Of a stretch of 64,000 nucleotides of DNA, positions 34,078 to 43,035 are shown in pieces; positions within the stretch are counted from its first letter, which is position 1, and each line of letters begins with the position of its first letter. Position numbers and translations under genes: made by a program. The notes below the pieces were generated by a model. It made no database searches. It was given only the letters and a program-made list of their open reading frames with translations, and had not been told where the DNA came from. Source of the DNA: Thermohalobaculum sp039816045 (lineage in GTDB: Bacteria; Pseudomonadota; Alphaproteobacteria; Rhodobacterales; Rhodobacteraceae); NCBI GenBank assembly GCA_039816045.1, contig JBCBYB010000008.1, positions 75,411 through 139,410 on the forward strand, written 5' to 3'.

Positions 34078-36516
34078 ATGAAGTTTCCGCTTTCCTGGTT
34101 GCACGACCATCTCGACACGGACGCCAGCGCCGACGAAATCGCTGAGGCACTTACGGATCTTGGGCTTGAGGTCGAGGGGATCGAGGATCCTACCAAGACG
34201 CTTGGAGCGTTCCGGACCTGCCGCGTCATCGAGGCGGTGCAGCACCCGAATGCGGACCGGCTGCGGCTTTGCCGGGTTGAGACCTGGCCGAAGGGACCTG
34301 AAGGGCCGTCCGAGGAAGTCCAAGTGGTTTGTGGTGCCCCAAATGCTCGGACCGGGTTGGTGGGTGTGTTTGCTCCGACCGGCACTCACATCCCGGGCAC
34401 CGGGGTGGATCTCAAACCCGGCGTGATCCGCGGGGTGGAGTCGAACGGTATGCTGTGCTCGGAGCGGGAGCTTGAGCTCTCCGACGATCATGACGGCATC
34501 ATCGACCTGCCGGAGGACGCGCCCCTCGGTGTGCGTTTCATCGACCATGCAGGTCTGAACGATCCGGTCATCGAGATTGCGGTGACGCCAAACCGTCCGG
34601 ATGCGTTGGGTGTAGCCGGGATTGCGCGGGATTTGGCCGCTCGGGGCGTTGGCACGCTGAAGATCCCTGCGGTTGAGGCGGTCGCCGGCAGCTTCCCTTG
34701 TCCAATCACGGTCACCATCGACGACGCACTCATCGACAAAGGCTGCCCGGTGTTCTGTGGCCGTCTGATCCGGGGGGTGAAGAACGGACCCTCGCCAGAG
34801 TGGTTGCAGCGCCGACTGAAGGCGATCGGGCTCAGGCCGATCTCCGCGCTCGTGGACATCACCAACTATGTCACCTTTGACCGGGCGCGCCCCTTGCATG
34901 TGTTTGACGCAGACAAGGTGGCCGGCGGCGCGTTGCGGGTGCATCCGGCGGAGGGCGGCGAGACGCTGGTGGCCCTCGACGACAAGGAGTACCGCTTCGA
35001 GCCGGGAATGATGGCGATCTCCGATGAGAACGGACCTGAGTCCATTGCCGGCATCATGGGCGGCGCTGAGACAGGCTGCACCGAAGAGACGGTGAATGTC
35101 TTCCTCGAAAGCGCCTACTGGGACCCGGTGACCATCGCCGCGACCGGTCGGCGCCTGAAGATCCACTCCGACGCCCGATATCGCTTCGAGCGGGGGGTTG
35201 ATCCGGCGTTCACGCCTGTGGGCATGGAGCTTGCCACGCGCATGATCCTCGCTCTCTGTGGTGGTGAGGTGTCGGAACCTGTTCAGGCGGGTACAGTGCC
35301 GGACACGGCCCGCAGCTACCGCCTGCGGCCGGCACGGGTCGAGAGCCTGGTCGGCATGAGCATCCCGCGAGAGGAGCAGGTGCGCATCCTCACAGCGCTC
35401 GGCTTCTCGGCGACGGGCACGGGTGAGGCGCTGGAGGTCTGGGTGCCTTCCTGGCGACCTGATGTGCACGGCGAGGCGGATCTGGTGGAGGAGATCGCCC
35501 GGGTCGCGTCGCTCACCAAGCTCAAGGCGAAACCGATGTCGCGGCCGGATCCAGGTGTCCTGCGCCCGGTGCTGACGCCTGCGCAAGTGCGGGAAGCTGC
35601 AGCCCGTCGGAGCCTGGCCGCATCGGGTCTGAACGAGTGTGTAGGCTACAGCTTCGTCTCCGGTCCGCAGGCCGCGCTTTTTGGTGGCGGGGAGGATGCG
35701 CGCAAGCTTGCCAACCCGATCAGCTCGGAACTCTCGGATATGCGGCCCTCGCTTCTGCCGGGGCTTTTGGCCGCCGCCGCCCGCAATCAGGCGCGCGGGT
35801 TTGGCGATCTTGGGCTCTTCGAGGTTGGCCCTGCCTTTCTCGGCGCTGAGCCTGGAGAGCAGGAAGCACAGGCAACGGCGCTCCGCGTTGGCCATACCGG
35901 TCCGCGGCATTGGGCCGGCGATCGGCGGGCCGTTGATCTCGGCGATGCCCGGCGGGATGCGGAGGCGGTGCTCTCCGCTGTCGGCGCGCCCGTCGTCCGG
36001 CTGCAGATCGCCCGGGAGGCGCCCGAGTGGTTCCACCCTGGCAGGTCGGCGGCGCTCAAGATGGGCCCCAAGGTCACGCTCGCCGTCTTCGGCGAACTGC
36101 ATCCCAAGGTGCTGACCGAGATGGACATCAAGGGACCCGCCGTGGCCTCGGTCGTATTCCTGGATGCCGTACCAGCACCGAAGCGCAAAGGGACCGCCCG
36201 GCCAGCGCTCGCCACGTCGGATTTCCAAAGCGTCGAGCGCGATTTCGCGTTTGTTGTCGGTGATCGGGTAGAGGCGCAGGCGATCCTCCGCGCCGCGCTT
36301 GGGGCCGACAAAGCCCTGGTAGCAGACGCACAGGTCTTCGATCTCTTCGAAGGCGCCCGCGCCGCGGAGCAGTTCGGCGAGGGCAAGAAATCCGTTGGCG
36401 TTACGCTTCGGCTCGAGCCCAAGGACGGCACGCTCACGGATGAACAGATCGAAGCGCTCTCGGCCAAACTGATTGCGGCGGTCGAGAAAGCAACGGGTGG
36501 GCAGCTTCGAACCTGA
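34078..36516 (+). CDS. pheT: Phenylalanyl-tRNA synthetase beta subunit
   Basis: 812 aa, full length. The N-terminal EMAP-like tRNA-binding domain (GAFRTCRVIEAVQHPNADRL, VVCGAPNARTGLVGVFAPTG) is followed by B3/B4 editing domains (ALVDITNYVTFDRARPLHVF), B5 and a C-terminal FDX-ACB anticodon-binding domain (SVERDFAFVVGDRVEAQAIL). It pairs with PheS as an (alpha-beta)2 enzyme. pheS is not in the window. ATG 34078 gives the family start MKFPLSWLHDHLDTDAS. Confidence 0.97.
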   Translation: MKFPLSWLHDHLDTDASADEIAEALTDLGLEVEGIEDPTKTLGAFRTCRVIEAVQHPNADRLRLCRVETWPKGPEGPSEEVQVVCGAPNARTGLVGVFAPTGTHIPGTGVDLKPGVIRGVESNGMLCSERELELSDDHDGIIDLPEDAPLGVRFIDHAGLNDPVIEIAVTPNRPDALGVAGIARDLAARGVGTLKIPAVEAVAGSFPCPITVTIDDALIDKGCPVFCGRLIRGVKNGPSPEWLQRRLKAIGLRPISALVDITNYVTFDRARPLHVFDADKVAGGALRVHPAEGGETLVALDDKEYRFEPGMMAISDENGPESIAGIMGGAETGCTEETVNVFLESAYWDPVTIAATGRRLKIHSDARYRFERGVDPAFTPVGMELATRMILALCGGEVSEPVQAGTVPDTARSYRLRPARVESLVGMSIPREEQVRILTALGFSATGTGEALEVWVPSWRPDVHGEADLVEEIARVASLTKLKAKPMSRPDPGVLRPVLTPAQVREAAARRSLAASGLNECVGYSFVSGPQAALFGGGEDARKLANPISSELSDMRPSLLPGLLAAAARNQARGFGDLGLFEVGPAFLGAEPGEQEAQATALRVGHTGPRHWAGDRRAVDLGDARRDAEAVLSAVGAPVVRLQIAREAPEWFHPGRSAALKMGPKVTLAVFGELHPKVLTEMDIKGPAVASVVFLDAVPAPKRKGTARPALATSDFQSVERDFAFVVGDRVEAQAILRAALGADKALVADAQVFDLFEGARAAEQFGEGKKSVGVTLRLEPKDGTLTDEQIEALSAKLIAAVEKATGGQLRT

Positions 36517-36520
36517 AGGC

Positions 36521-36844
36521 TCAGAGCAAGAGTGTCACCAGCGTAAACCCCGCGATGCCGGCGCCGATCCCCGCAATCGTGCTGGCCGCTGCATAGCCTG
36601 CGACCAGCGCAGCGGCGGCCGCGGCCCCAGTGGCTGGATCGACTGCGAAGCCCCCGGCGCCATCCGACAGCACCATGGGTGCGATCAAGGCGGGCAGAAC
36701 GGTCGCCGGCACAAAGCCCAGCACGCGCCGCACCCGCTCCGACACCGGCCTGCCGCCGAGCAGGCCAAGAAACGAGAACCGGATCAAATAGGTGGTAATG
36801 CCGAGACCCACAATCACCAGCCAGATGGTCGCGGGCTCGATCAC
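36521..36844 (-). CDS. azlD: AzlD family branched-chain amino acid transport subunit
   Basis: 107 aa from a GTG start that overlaps the azlC stop (GTGA). Three to four TM helices (IWLVIVGLGITTYLIRFSFL, VLGFVPATVLPALIAPMVL). AzlD is the small partner of AzlC in branched-chain amino acid exporters. It ends 4 bp after pheT on the opposite strand. Confidence 0.88.
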   Translation of the reverse strand: MIEPATIWLVIVGLGITTYLIRFSFLGLLGGRPVSERVRRVLGFVPATVLPALIAPMVLSDGAGGFAVDPATGAAAAAALVAGYAAASTIAGIGAGIAGFTLVTLLL

Positions 36845-37566
36845 TGCTGATCCTCCGGGTGTGGCAGGCTCATCCCGATGACGATGCCGGCGGCCGCGCC
36901 AATCATAACGCCGAGGGAGAACGGCACCCCTGCCAGCAACACCGATATTGTCGCTGCCACCGCTGCTGCGACGGCGTTCGCCCGGCCGCGCAGCATGGGG
37001 GCTGCAATAGCGATAAAGGCGACCGGTACAATGAAGCTGAGATCCACGTAGGCTTGCAGACGGTCTCCGAGGGTTGCGCCCAGATAGGTCATAACGATCC
37101 AAGCCAGACTTGTTGGCAGGCCCACGCCAAAGAAAAATCCGAGCCGGTCAGAGAGGCTGTCGTCCGGTTTTGTCCGATAGCGTTGGATCGACAAACCGTA
37201 ACTCTGGTCGTGCAGGAGGACGGCTGCGAGCGCGCGCAAGTTCAAGGGCGCCCCTTGCCAGGAGATTGCAAGCGAGGCCGAGTACATCGCCATGCGCAGG
37301 TTGACCACCGCACCTGTCAAAATCGCCACCAGTGCTGGCCCGTCATTGGCAAGCACCTGGAGGGCGGCAAGCTGGCTTGCACCTGCGATCACCAGCGCAC
37401 TCATCGTGAGGGTTGCAGCAAGATTCAGCCCGTTCTCCGCCGCGACGATCCCGAAGATCAGTCCAAAAGGGCCCACGGCCGCCAGCACGGGGATCGCGCT
37501 GAGCAAACCCGCGCGGAAACCACGGCGGCCAAGGCGAACAGGGTCGGGGTGTGGGGTCATGTCCAT
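36841..37566 (-). CDS. azlC: AzlC family branched-chain amino acid permease
   Basis: 241 aa inner-membrane protein with the AzlC opening RAGLLSAIPVLAAVGPFGLI and MSALVIAGASQLAALQVLA, followed by LLHDQSYGLSIQRY. Together with AzlD it exports leucine/isoleucine/valine or related compounds in characterised systems; the substrate here is inferred. A second in-frame ATG at 37560 is possible. Confidence 0.92.
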   Translation of the reverse strand: MDMTPHPDPVRLGRRGFRAGLLSAIPVLAAVGPFGLIFGIVAAENGLNLAATLTMSALVIAGASQLAALQVLANDGPALVAILTGAVVNLRMAMYSASLAISWQGAPLNLRALAAVLLHDQSYGLSIQRYRTKPDDSLSDRLGFFFGVGLPTSLAWIVMTYLGATLGDRLQAYVDLSFIVPVAFIAIAAPMLRGRANAVAAAVAATISVLLAGVPFSLGVMIGAAAGIVIGMSLPHPEDQQ

Positions 37567-37621
37567 CGCTTTGCTCTACCGGGCCTTGACCGCGCGCACC
37601 AGTCGCGGTTTGTGATGGGGT

Positions 37622-38284
37622 ATGCGAACCGACGTGAACAACGCCCAATCGGGCCAGATCCCCTTCGGGCTGGAAGGCGTGTTGCTGATCCACGGTCTCG
37701 GCCGGGGAGAGGGCTCCATGGTGTTGCTGGCGCGGTGGCTCAGGCGCAGCGGTTTCGAGACGGCCAGGGTTCGGTATCCATCCCGTCAACTTAGCCTTGA
37801 GGAGGCGGTCTGCTGGGTCCAACAGCGGGTTGCAGCGCTGACGAAAGGCTGGGGCCGTGTACATCTCGTTGGCCACTCGCTCGGGGGCGTCATCGCAAGA
37901 CGCATGGCGCTTTCGCGGAGCGATGCGCGGTTTGGCCGCGTTGTGCAACTGGGTGCTCCGAATGCAGGCGCGCCGCTCGCAGAAAGGCTGGCGCGTTGGC
38001 AGTGGGCGCGCCGGGTCTTTGGTCCAGCCTTGAGCGACATCGCCGTGCTTAGGCCTCCGAACAGCCAGAGCGAGGGTATCGCGGCAATCGCCGGGATCTG
38101 TGCCTTGGGAACGCGGCGGGGTGACTGGCTTGTCCCGGTCCGTTCCGCTTGGGCAGGGGCGGAGGCGCGCGCGGTCGTGTCGACGGTTCATGGGCTGTTG
38201 CCCCTCAATGCAGAGGTCGGCCGCCTGATTTGCTGCTATCTGCAAACGGGGTCGTTCGGTACTGCTGGGAGGGTCGCACGATGA
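37622..38284 (+). CDS. Alpha/beta hydrolase (lipase/esterase-like)
   Basis: 220 aa. The oxyanion strand VLLIHGLGRGEGSM is near residue 21 and the nucleophile elbow GHSLGG near residue 83. The catalytic His is probably in VVSTVHGLLPLN. No signal peptide is seen, so it should be cytoplasmic. The stop overlaps the fdhD start (ATGA). That makes it the first gene of the plus-strand fdhD-mobA-mobB-moeA run, where its role is unknown. Confidence 0.8.
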   Translation: MRTDVNNAQSGQIPFGLEGVLLIHGLGRGEGSMVLLARWLRRSGFETARVRYPSRQLSLEEAVCWVQQRVAALTKGWGRVHLVGHSLGGVIARRMALSRSDARFGRVVQLGAPNAGAPLAERLARWQWARRVFGPALSDIAVLRPPNSQSEGIAAIAGICALGTRRGDWLVPVRSAWAGAEARAVVSTVHGLLPLNAEVGRLICCYLQTGSFGTAGRVAR

Positions 38285-39150
38285 CCGAATTCGTCATCGC
38301 ACCTGATTCGACCGATCCGCGCCTTACCCGAGGCGTCACCGGGCGGGACCAGACCGGCGCTTTGGTCGACATCCGCGTGGTCGAGGAGCGGGCGCTTACT
38401 ATCTATCTGAACGCTCAGGAGGTGGTCACCGCGATGACCATCGGCGACCATCCGGAATACCTCGCGCTTGGCTACCTGCTGAACCAAGGGATGCTCTTGG
38501 CGTCCGACCAGGTGACGGCGGTGGACTATGACGACGAACTTGAGGTCGTCGTGGTCCGCACCGAGCGGGCAACCGACTACGAGGATAAGATGCGCCGCAA
38601 GATCCGCACCAGCGGCTGCGCGGTCGGAACTGTCTTTGGTGATATGATGGAGCAGATCGAGGGGGTCTCTTTGCCGAAGGCGGAGCTGCGGACGTCATGG
38701 CTCTATGCGCTCGCAAAGGCGATCAACACGGTTCCCAGCCTTTACCTCGAGGCCGGGGCGATCCACGGCACTGTGCTGTGCGAGCAGGGGCGCCCACTCG
38801 TGTTCATGGAGGATGTCGGGCGCCACAATGCGGTCGATAAGATCGCTGGATGGATGTTCCGTGAGGGCGTCTCGGGGGCGGACAAGATCCTCTACACCAC
38901 AGGGCGGCTGACCTCGGAGATGGTGATCAAGACGGCGCTGATGGGCGTTCCCATCTTGGCCTCGCGCTCGGGGTTCACGGCCTGGGGGGTGGGGCTTGCG
39001 CGAGCGACTGGAATGACCTTGATCGGCCGGATGCGGGGGCAGCGTTTCGTCTGTCTCTCGGGCGAGGCACGGCTGACCTATGATATCGATCCCGCCTCCG
39101 CCGCCGAGGAAGAGTCCCGCCACCGTCGAAAAGGAGCCGGCCATGACTGA
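38281..39150 (+). CDS. fdhD: FdhD sulfurtransferase for formate dehydrogenase
   Basis: 289 aa. It carries sulfur from a cysteine desulfurase to the bis-MGD cofactor of formate dehydrogenases. Conserved blocks are HPEYLALGYLLNQGML, VFMEDVGRHNAVDKIAGWMF, YTTGRLTSEMVIKTALMGVP and SRSGFTAWGVGLAR. The active-site loop is SGCAVG: Cys113 is present, but the second Cys of the E. coli CxxC is Gly. ATG 38281 overlaps the upstream stop. No formate dehydrogenase gene is in the window. Confidence 0.95.
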   Translation: MTEFVIAPDSTDPRLTRGVTGRDQTGALVDIRVVEERALTIYLNAQEVVTAMTIGDHPEYLALGYLLNQGMLLASDQVTAVDYDDELEVVVVRTERATDYEDKMRRKIRTSGCAVGTVFGDMMEQIEGVSLPKAELRTSWLYALAKAINTVPSLYLEAGAIHGTVLCEQGRPLVFMEDVGRHNAVDKIAGWMFREGVSGADKILYTTGRLTSEMVIKTALMGVPILASRSGFTAWGVGLARATGMTLIGRMRGQRFVCLSGEARLTYDIDPASAAEEESRHRRKGAGHD

Positions 39151-39195
39151 ACTCAACGGCGGATTTGGACCGGGGCGTTCATTTTGGGGAATGAA

Positions 39196-39813
39196 ATGAC
39201 CACTGCGGGGGTGATCCTGGCCGGCGGGCTCGCGCGACGCATGGGCGGGGGCGACAAAACCTTGCTAGAGGTGGCGGGACGTCCCCTGCTCGCCCACGTG
39301 ATCGCGCGCCTCTCAGCACAGGTCTCTGAGGTCGCCATTAACGCCAACGGTGATCCTTCCCGGGGGGCTTTCGGGCTGCCTGTCGTCCAGGACACGGTCG
39401 ACGGGTTTGCCGGGCCACTCGCAGGGGTGCTTGCGGGCCTACGCTGGGCGGCGTCGCGAGGCCATGACCGGATCGTGACAGCAGCCGGCGACACGCCCTT
39501 CTTTCCCGCGACGCTTGCCGCTCGTCTGGCTGAAACCGCCGAAGCGAATGGGACGCCGCTCGCATGCGCTGCCACGACGGATCCCGAGCGGGGGCTCTCC
39601 GAGCATCCGACCTTCGGGCTCTGGCCTGTCGCGCTGACCGACGATCTCGAGGAAGCGCTCATCACCGGCCATGTGCGCAAGGTGATTCTGTGGACGTCAC
39701 GTCATGGCTGCGCGCGCGCATTGTTCGACGACGCAGGCTCTTACCCGTTCTTCAACGTCAACACACCCGAGGATCTCGCAGAAGCGGCTCGGATCGCGGA
39801 GGCGGCGGCATGA
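39196..39813 (+). CDS. mobA: Molybdenum cofactor guanylyltransferase MobA
   Basis: 205 aa. It attaches GMP to Mo-molybdopterin. The nucleotidyltransferase signature LAGGLARRMGGGDKTLLEV is at the N-terminus, and later blocks TAAGDTPFFPATL and the C-terminal FFNVNTPEDLAEA fit. ATG 39196 has GGGGA 5 nt upstream; a TTG at 39184 is less likely. It overlaps mobB by ATGA. Confidence 0.95.
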   Translation: MTTAGVILAGGLARRMGGGDKTLLEVAGRPLLAHVIARLSAQVSEVAINANGDPSRGAFGLPVVQDTVDGFAGPLAGVLAGLRWAASRGHDRIVTAAGDTPFFPATLAARLAETAEANGTPLACAATTDPERGLSEHPTFGLWPVALTDDLEEALITGHVRKVILWTSRHGCARALFDDAGSYPFFNVNTPEDLAEAARIAEAAA

Positions 39814-40340
39814 ACGTCTACGGTGTGATCGGTTGGAAGAACGCGGGCAAGACCACCCTTGTCGAGCGGCTGGTGGCAGAGATCTCTGCGCGCGGTTTCT
39901 CGGTCTCAACGTTGAAGCACACCCATCACGGGGTAGACGTAGACCGGCCCGGCAAGGACAGCCATCGCCACCGCGCAGCGGGGGCCCATCAGGTGATCCT
40001 GGCGTCGTCGGCACGTTGGGCTGTCATGACAGAACTTCGCGGCGCGCCGGAGCCCTCCTTGGCGGATCTGATCGCGCGCCTCGATCCGGTGGACATCGTC
40101 ATCGTCGAAGGTTGGAAGCGTGACAGCCATCCAAAGATCGAGGCGTGGCGGGCGGAAACTGGCCAGCCGCTGATTGCCCGGGGTGATTTGACCGTGCGGG
40201 CAATTGCTACCAATGACGTGCCGGAAATCCGTCCGGCCGCCGAACAACCCGTGATCGGGCTCGACGATATCCCGGCCATCGCGGACTTCATTCTTGCCGA
40301 TCTCGGGATGGCCCTGCGCCAAAGCGGAGCTGAAGCGTGA
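39810..40340 (+). CDS. mobB: Molybdopterin-guanine dinucleotide biosynthesis adaptor MobB
   Basis: 176 aa P-loop GTPase. Walker A is GWKNAGKTTL near residue 8; STLKHTHHGVDVDRPGKDSH and IVIVEGWKRDSHPKIEAW are the typical MobB blocks. It aids MobA in MGD formation. It overlaps mobA (ATGA) and moeA (GTGA). Confidence 0.95.
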   Translation: MNVYGVIGWKNAGKTTLVERLVAEISARGFSVSTLKHTHHGVDVDRPGKDSHRHRAAGAHQVILASSARWAVMTELRGAPEPSLADLIARLDPVDIVIVEGWKRDSHPKIEAWRAETGQPLIARGDLTVRAIATNDVPEIRPAAEQPVIGLDDIPAIADFILADLGMALRQSGAEA

Positions 40341-41575
40341 GCACGCGGCTCGCCGATGATTGCTTTGCCTTGCCGCCGGGGGTTGATTGGACTCCGGTCG
40401 ACGACGCTCTGGGCCTGCTGCGGGATCGGCTCACATGCGTCTGTGCGGCGGTGGATGGCCCGCTCGAGGTTGGTGCAGTTCTGGCGGAACCCGTTCTCGC
40501 CCGTCGCGACAATCCGCCTACCGACAACGCTGCGGTCGATGGCTTTGCGTTTGCTTGGGAGAATGCAGCGGCCGAGGCCGATCTTGGTCTCGCCGATGGG
40601 CGGGCAGCGGCCGGACATCCGTTCCCTGGTCGACTGTCACCGGGAGAGGCGTTGCGGATCCTTACGGGCGCTGAGCTTCCTGCAGGCGCTGATACGGTGG
40701 TGTTGGAGGAGGACTGCACAATCTCGGCTGGACGGGTGCGTTTTCCGCGCCCCAAACGCAAGGGTGCGAACAGGCGTGCCAAAGGGGAAGATGCGCGCGT
40801 TGGTGGTCTGGCCCTGGAGGAGGGGACGGTTCTCGGACCTCAGCACATCGCGCGAGCCGCCATCGTCGGAGTGCACCGTGCGCGCATGCGCGAGCGCCTC
40901 CGGGTCGGCGTCCTTTCTACCGGGGACGAATTGATCACACCGGGCGATGACGGTCCGGGCATTCCAGACGCCAACTGGCCGATGCTTGAGGGGTTCTGCG
41001 GGCGCCAGGGCTATCGACCCCTTCATCTTGGGCGGGCGCATGACCAGGTGGATGCCGTCCGAGACGCGCTCGATCGTGGGGCGGCGACTGCGGACGCGAT
41101 CCTGACCACCGGAGGAGCATCGGCCGGGGATGAAGATCATGTCTCGCGCCTGCTAAGCGAGGAGGGTCAACTCCACACCTGGCGGATCGCTGTAAAGCCG
41201 GGCCGCCCCTTGGTATTAGGGCTTTGGCGCGGCGTGCCGGTCTTCGGTTTGCCAGGCAACCCCGTCGCGGCCTTCGTCTGTGCGTTGATCTTCGTGCGCC
41301 CTGCTTTGCGGGTTCTGGCGGGGGCTCCTTGGGAAGATCCACAGGGCTTCACCGTGCCTGCCGCCTTCGAGAAGTCAAAGAAGCCCGGCCGCCGGGAGTT
41401 TCTGCGCGCTCGGCTCGATGGGCAAGGCCGGGCGGAGATCTTCCGTTCAGAGGGGTCGGGGCTTGTTGGGGGCCTTGCCTGGGCGACTGGACTGGTAGAA
41501 CTGCCGGACGGTGCTCTCACCGTCCGGCCTGGAGACAAGGTGCGCTATCTGCCCTATGCGAGCTTCGGGCTCTGA
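40337..41575 (+). CDS. moeA: Molybdopterin molybdenumtransferase MoeA
   Basis: 412 aa from a GTG overlapping mobB. It inserts molybdate into adenylylated molybdopterin. Signatures are NPPTDNAAVDGFAFAW-like (DNPPTDNAAVDGFAF), GTVLGPQHIARAAIVGVHRA, VGVLSTGDELITPGD, ILTTGGASAGDEDHV and VFGLPGNPVAAFVC. It is the last gene of the Moco run; moaA/B/C/E are elsewhere. Confidence 0.96.
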   Translation: MSTRLADDCFALPPGVDWTPVDDALGLLRDRLTCVCAAVDGPLEVGAVLAEPVLARRDNPPTDNAAVDGFAFAWENAAAEADLGLADGRAAAGHPFPGRLSPGEALRILTGAELPAGADTVVLEEDCTISAGRVRFPRPKRKGANRRAKGEDARVGGLALEEGTVLGPQHIARAAIVGVHRARMRERLRVGVLSTGDELITPGDDGPGIPDANWPMLEGFCGRQGYRPLHLGRAHDQVDAVRDALDRGAATADAILTTGGASAGDEDHVSRLLSEEGQLHTWRIAVKPGRPLVLGLWRGVPVFGLPGNPVAAFVCALIFVRPALRVLAGAPWEDPQGFTVPAAFEKSKKPGRREFLRARLDGQGRAEIFRSEGSGLVGGLAWATGLVELPDGALTVRPGDKVRYLPYASFGL

Positions 41576-41578
41576 GGC

Positions 41579-42097
41579 TCAGCAGTTGGCGGACCGAAAG
41601 ACGGCACCTTGGGTCGCGCCATGCTTCGTCTTGTCGTCATAGACATCCTGCGGCTTGTCGATGACCGGTGTGAACCAGTCGTTCATGATCGTTTGCTGCA
41701 GTTCCTTGGCCGTGAGGATGTTGCCCGCGGCGACCCTCTCCGCTTCGAGTTGACGGGCTTTCTCTGCGATCTTGGCGAAGCTCTCCATCAGGATCAGCTT
41801 GTGGCCGCGCTCGTGAAAATCCAGACACTTATAGAAGCGGTCCCACTCTTTCTTGGCCTTGGCGCTCTGCTTCGAATAGGTCGCCCAGACAGGCATGGTC
41901 AGCTGGGTTTTCGCCGCGAGCTTCAGCTGTTTGACCGAGCCGTCTTTGTTCACCGAGATCCGGGTGGCGCCAATGTCGAAGGCGAACTCACCGGCATGAT
42001 CACGCTTGTTCATCTCCGTGACCAGAGCCTCGGGATCCTTGGCCTTCAGCTTGTAGGTCACCTTCTTCGGCGCGATTTTCTGCATCGTGACTTCCAT
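41579..42097 (-). CDS. DUF922 family putative zinc-dependent protease
   Basis: 172 aa. The HExxH metal motif appears as FHERGHKLIL near residue 94, preceded by a conserved Trp/Tyr-rich segment (MPVWATYSKQSAKAKKEWDR). DUF922 proteins are usually annotated as secreted. This one starts MEVTMQKIAPKKVTYKL with no hydrophobic signal, so it should be cytoplasmic unless the start is wrong. GGAGAGAG just upstream supports ATG 42097. It is convergent with moeA (3 bp apart). Confidence 0.75.
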   Translation of the reverse strand: MEVTMQKIAPKKVTYKLKAKDPEALVTEMNKRDHAGEFAFDIGATRISVNKDGSVKQLKLAAKTQLTMPVWATYSKQSAKAKKEWDRFYKCLDFHERGHKLILMESFAKIAEKARQLEAERVAAGNILTAKELQQTIMNDWFTPVIDKPQDVYDDKTKHGATQGAVFRSANC

Positions 42098-42400
42098 TGT
42101 CTCTCTCCTAGAACTTGGGGTCAAAACTGATCTGCTTGGGCCATCAAATCCTGGCCCTGTGACGCCTAGATCGGGGTCGCTGGCTGAGTATTCAATTGCG
42201 CGATACATTGTAGCCGGAGGGCCATCGTGACGCGTGCATTGTGTCCGGAAGCAGGGGAAGCAGGCGTCTAACCTTGCGCAAGCGTTCCAGCCACCCTGCG
42301 CTCTTCCTCGTCGGCCAGGCGTTTTGTGCGCAGAATGGGCCCGGCGGCCCGGGATATGAGAACGCGGCGGCGTATCAACGGGGCGACCGCAGATCCCTGC
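42098..42400. other. Gene-free stretch between DUF922 gene and greA
   Basis: 303 bp with no convincing gene. A minus-strand TTG frame of about 36 codons downstream of greA (basic, RAAGPILRTKRLADEEERR) is open but has no convincing ribosome site and no family I recognise. No terminator with a T-tract is seen. Confidence 0.4.
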
Positions 42401-42874
42401 TCAGAAGAACTTGACGGCGAGGATCTCGTAGGACTTGCCACCACCAGGGGTCACAACCTCAACGCTGTCGCCCTCTTCCTTGCCGATCAGCGTGCGGGCA
42501 AGTGGCGAGTTCATGTTGAGCTTGCCAGCCTGAATGTCCGCTTCCGCCTCGCCAACGATCTGATAGGTCTTTTCTTCGTCGGTGTCCTCGTCAACCAGCT
42601 CTACGGTCGCGCCGAAGCGCACAGTGGTGCCGCTCATTTTGGCCGGATCAATCACGTCCGCGCGGCCGATCATGCCCTCGAGCTCTTTGATGCGGCCTTC
42701 GATGAAGCTCTGCTTCTCTCGGGCGGAATGGTATTCTGCATTCTCGGACAGATCGCCGTGCTCGCGCGCTTCCGCGATCGCTTTGATCACGGCTGGGCGC
42801 TCCTCATGCTTCAGCGTCTTCAGTTCCTCGTTCAGAGCGTCATAGCCCTGTCGGGTCATCGGGATCTTGTCCAT
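42401..42874 (-). CDS. greA: Transcription elongation factor GreA
   Basis: 157 aa. The N-terminal coiled coil (MTRQGYDALNEELKTLKHEE, AREHGDLSENAEYHSAREKQ) with its acidic tip is followed by the FKBP-like C-terminal domain (SPLARTLIGKEEGDSVEVVT). It stimulates transcript cleavage by stalled RNA polymerase. It lies downstream of carB on the same strand's far side (carB ends at 43036), so it probably has its own promoter or reads through from carB. Confidence 0.97.
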   Translation of the reverse strand: MDKIPMTRQGYDALNEELKTLKHEERPAVIKAIAEAREHGDLSENAEYHSAREKQSFIEGRIKELEGMIGRADVIDPAKMSGTTVRFGATVELVDEDTDEEKTYQIVGEAEADIQAGKLNMNSPLARTLIGKEEGDSVEVVTPGGGKSYEILAVKFF

Positions 42875-43035
42875 GCGGTCCCCCTGACTGTGGGTGATCG
42901 GCCTTCGGGCGGGTTGCCGTTGGGACAGGGAGACCGCTTCCGCCGCGGCTCCGGGCCCCGTGAGCGGTCCGTCATAATGAGACCGTAGCGGCGTGCTTGC
43001 CTGGGTGCAAGCGCCCGAAGGCAGGTTGGGATCGG

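Noticed and set aside
34012..36228. A 738-codon minus-strand frame opposite pheT
   Set aside because: It is fully antisense to pheT and its composition is that of a shadow frame.
42994..43012. GCTTGC/GCAAGC hairpin after carB as terminator
   Set aside because: Only 6 bp of stem and no T-tract on the minus strand.
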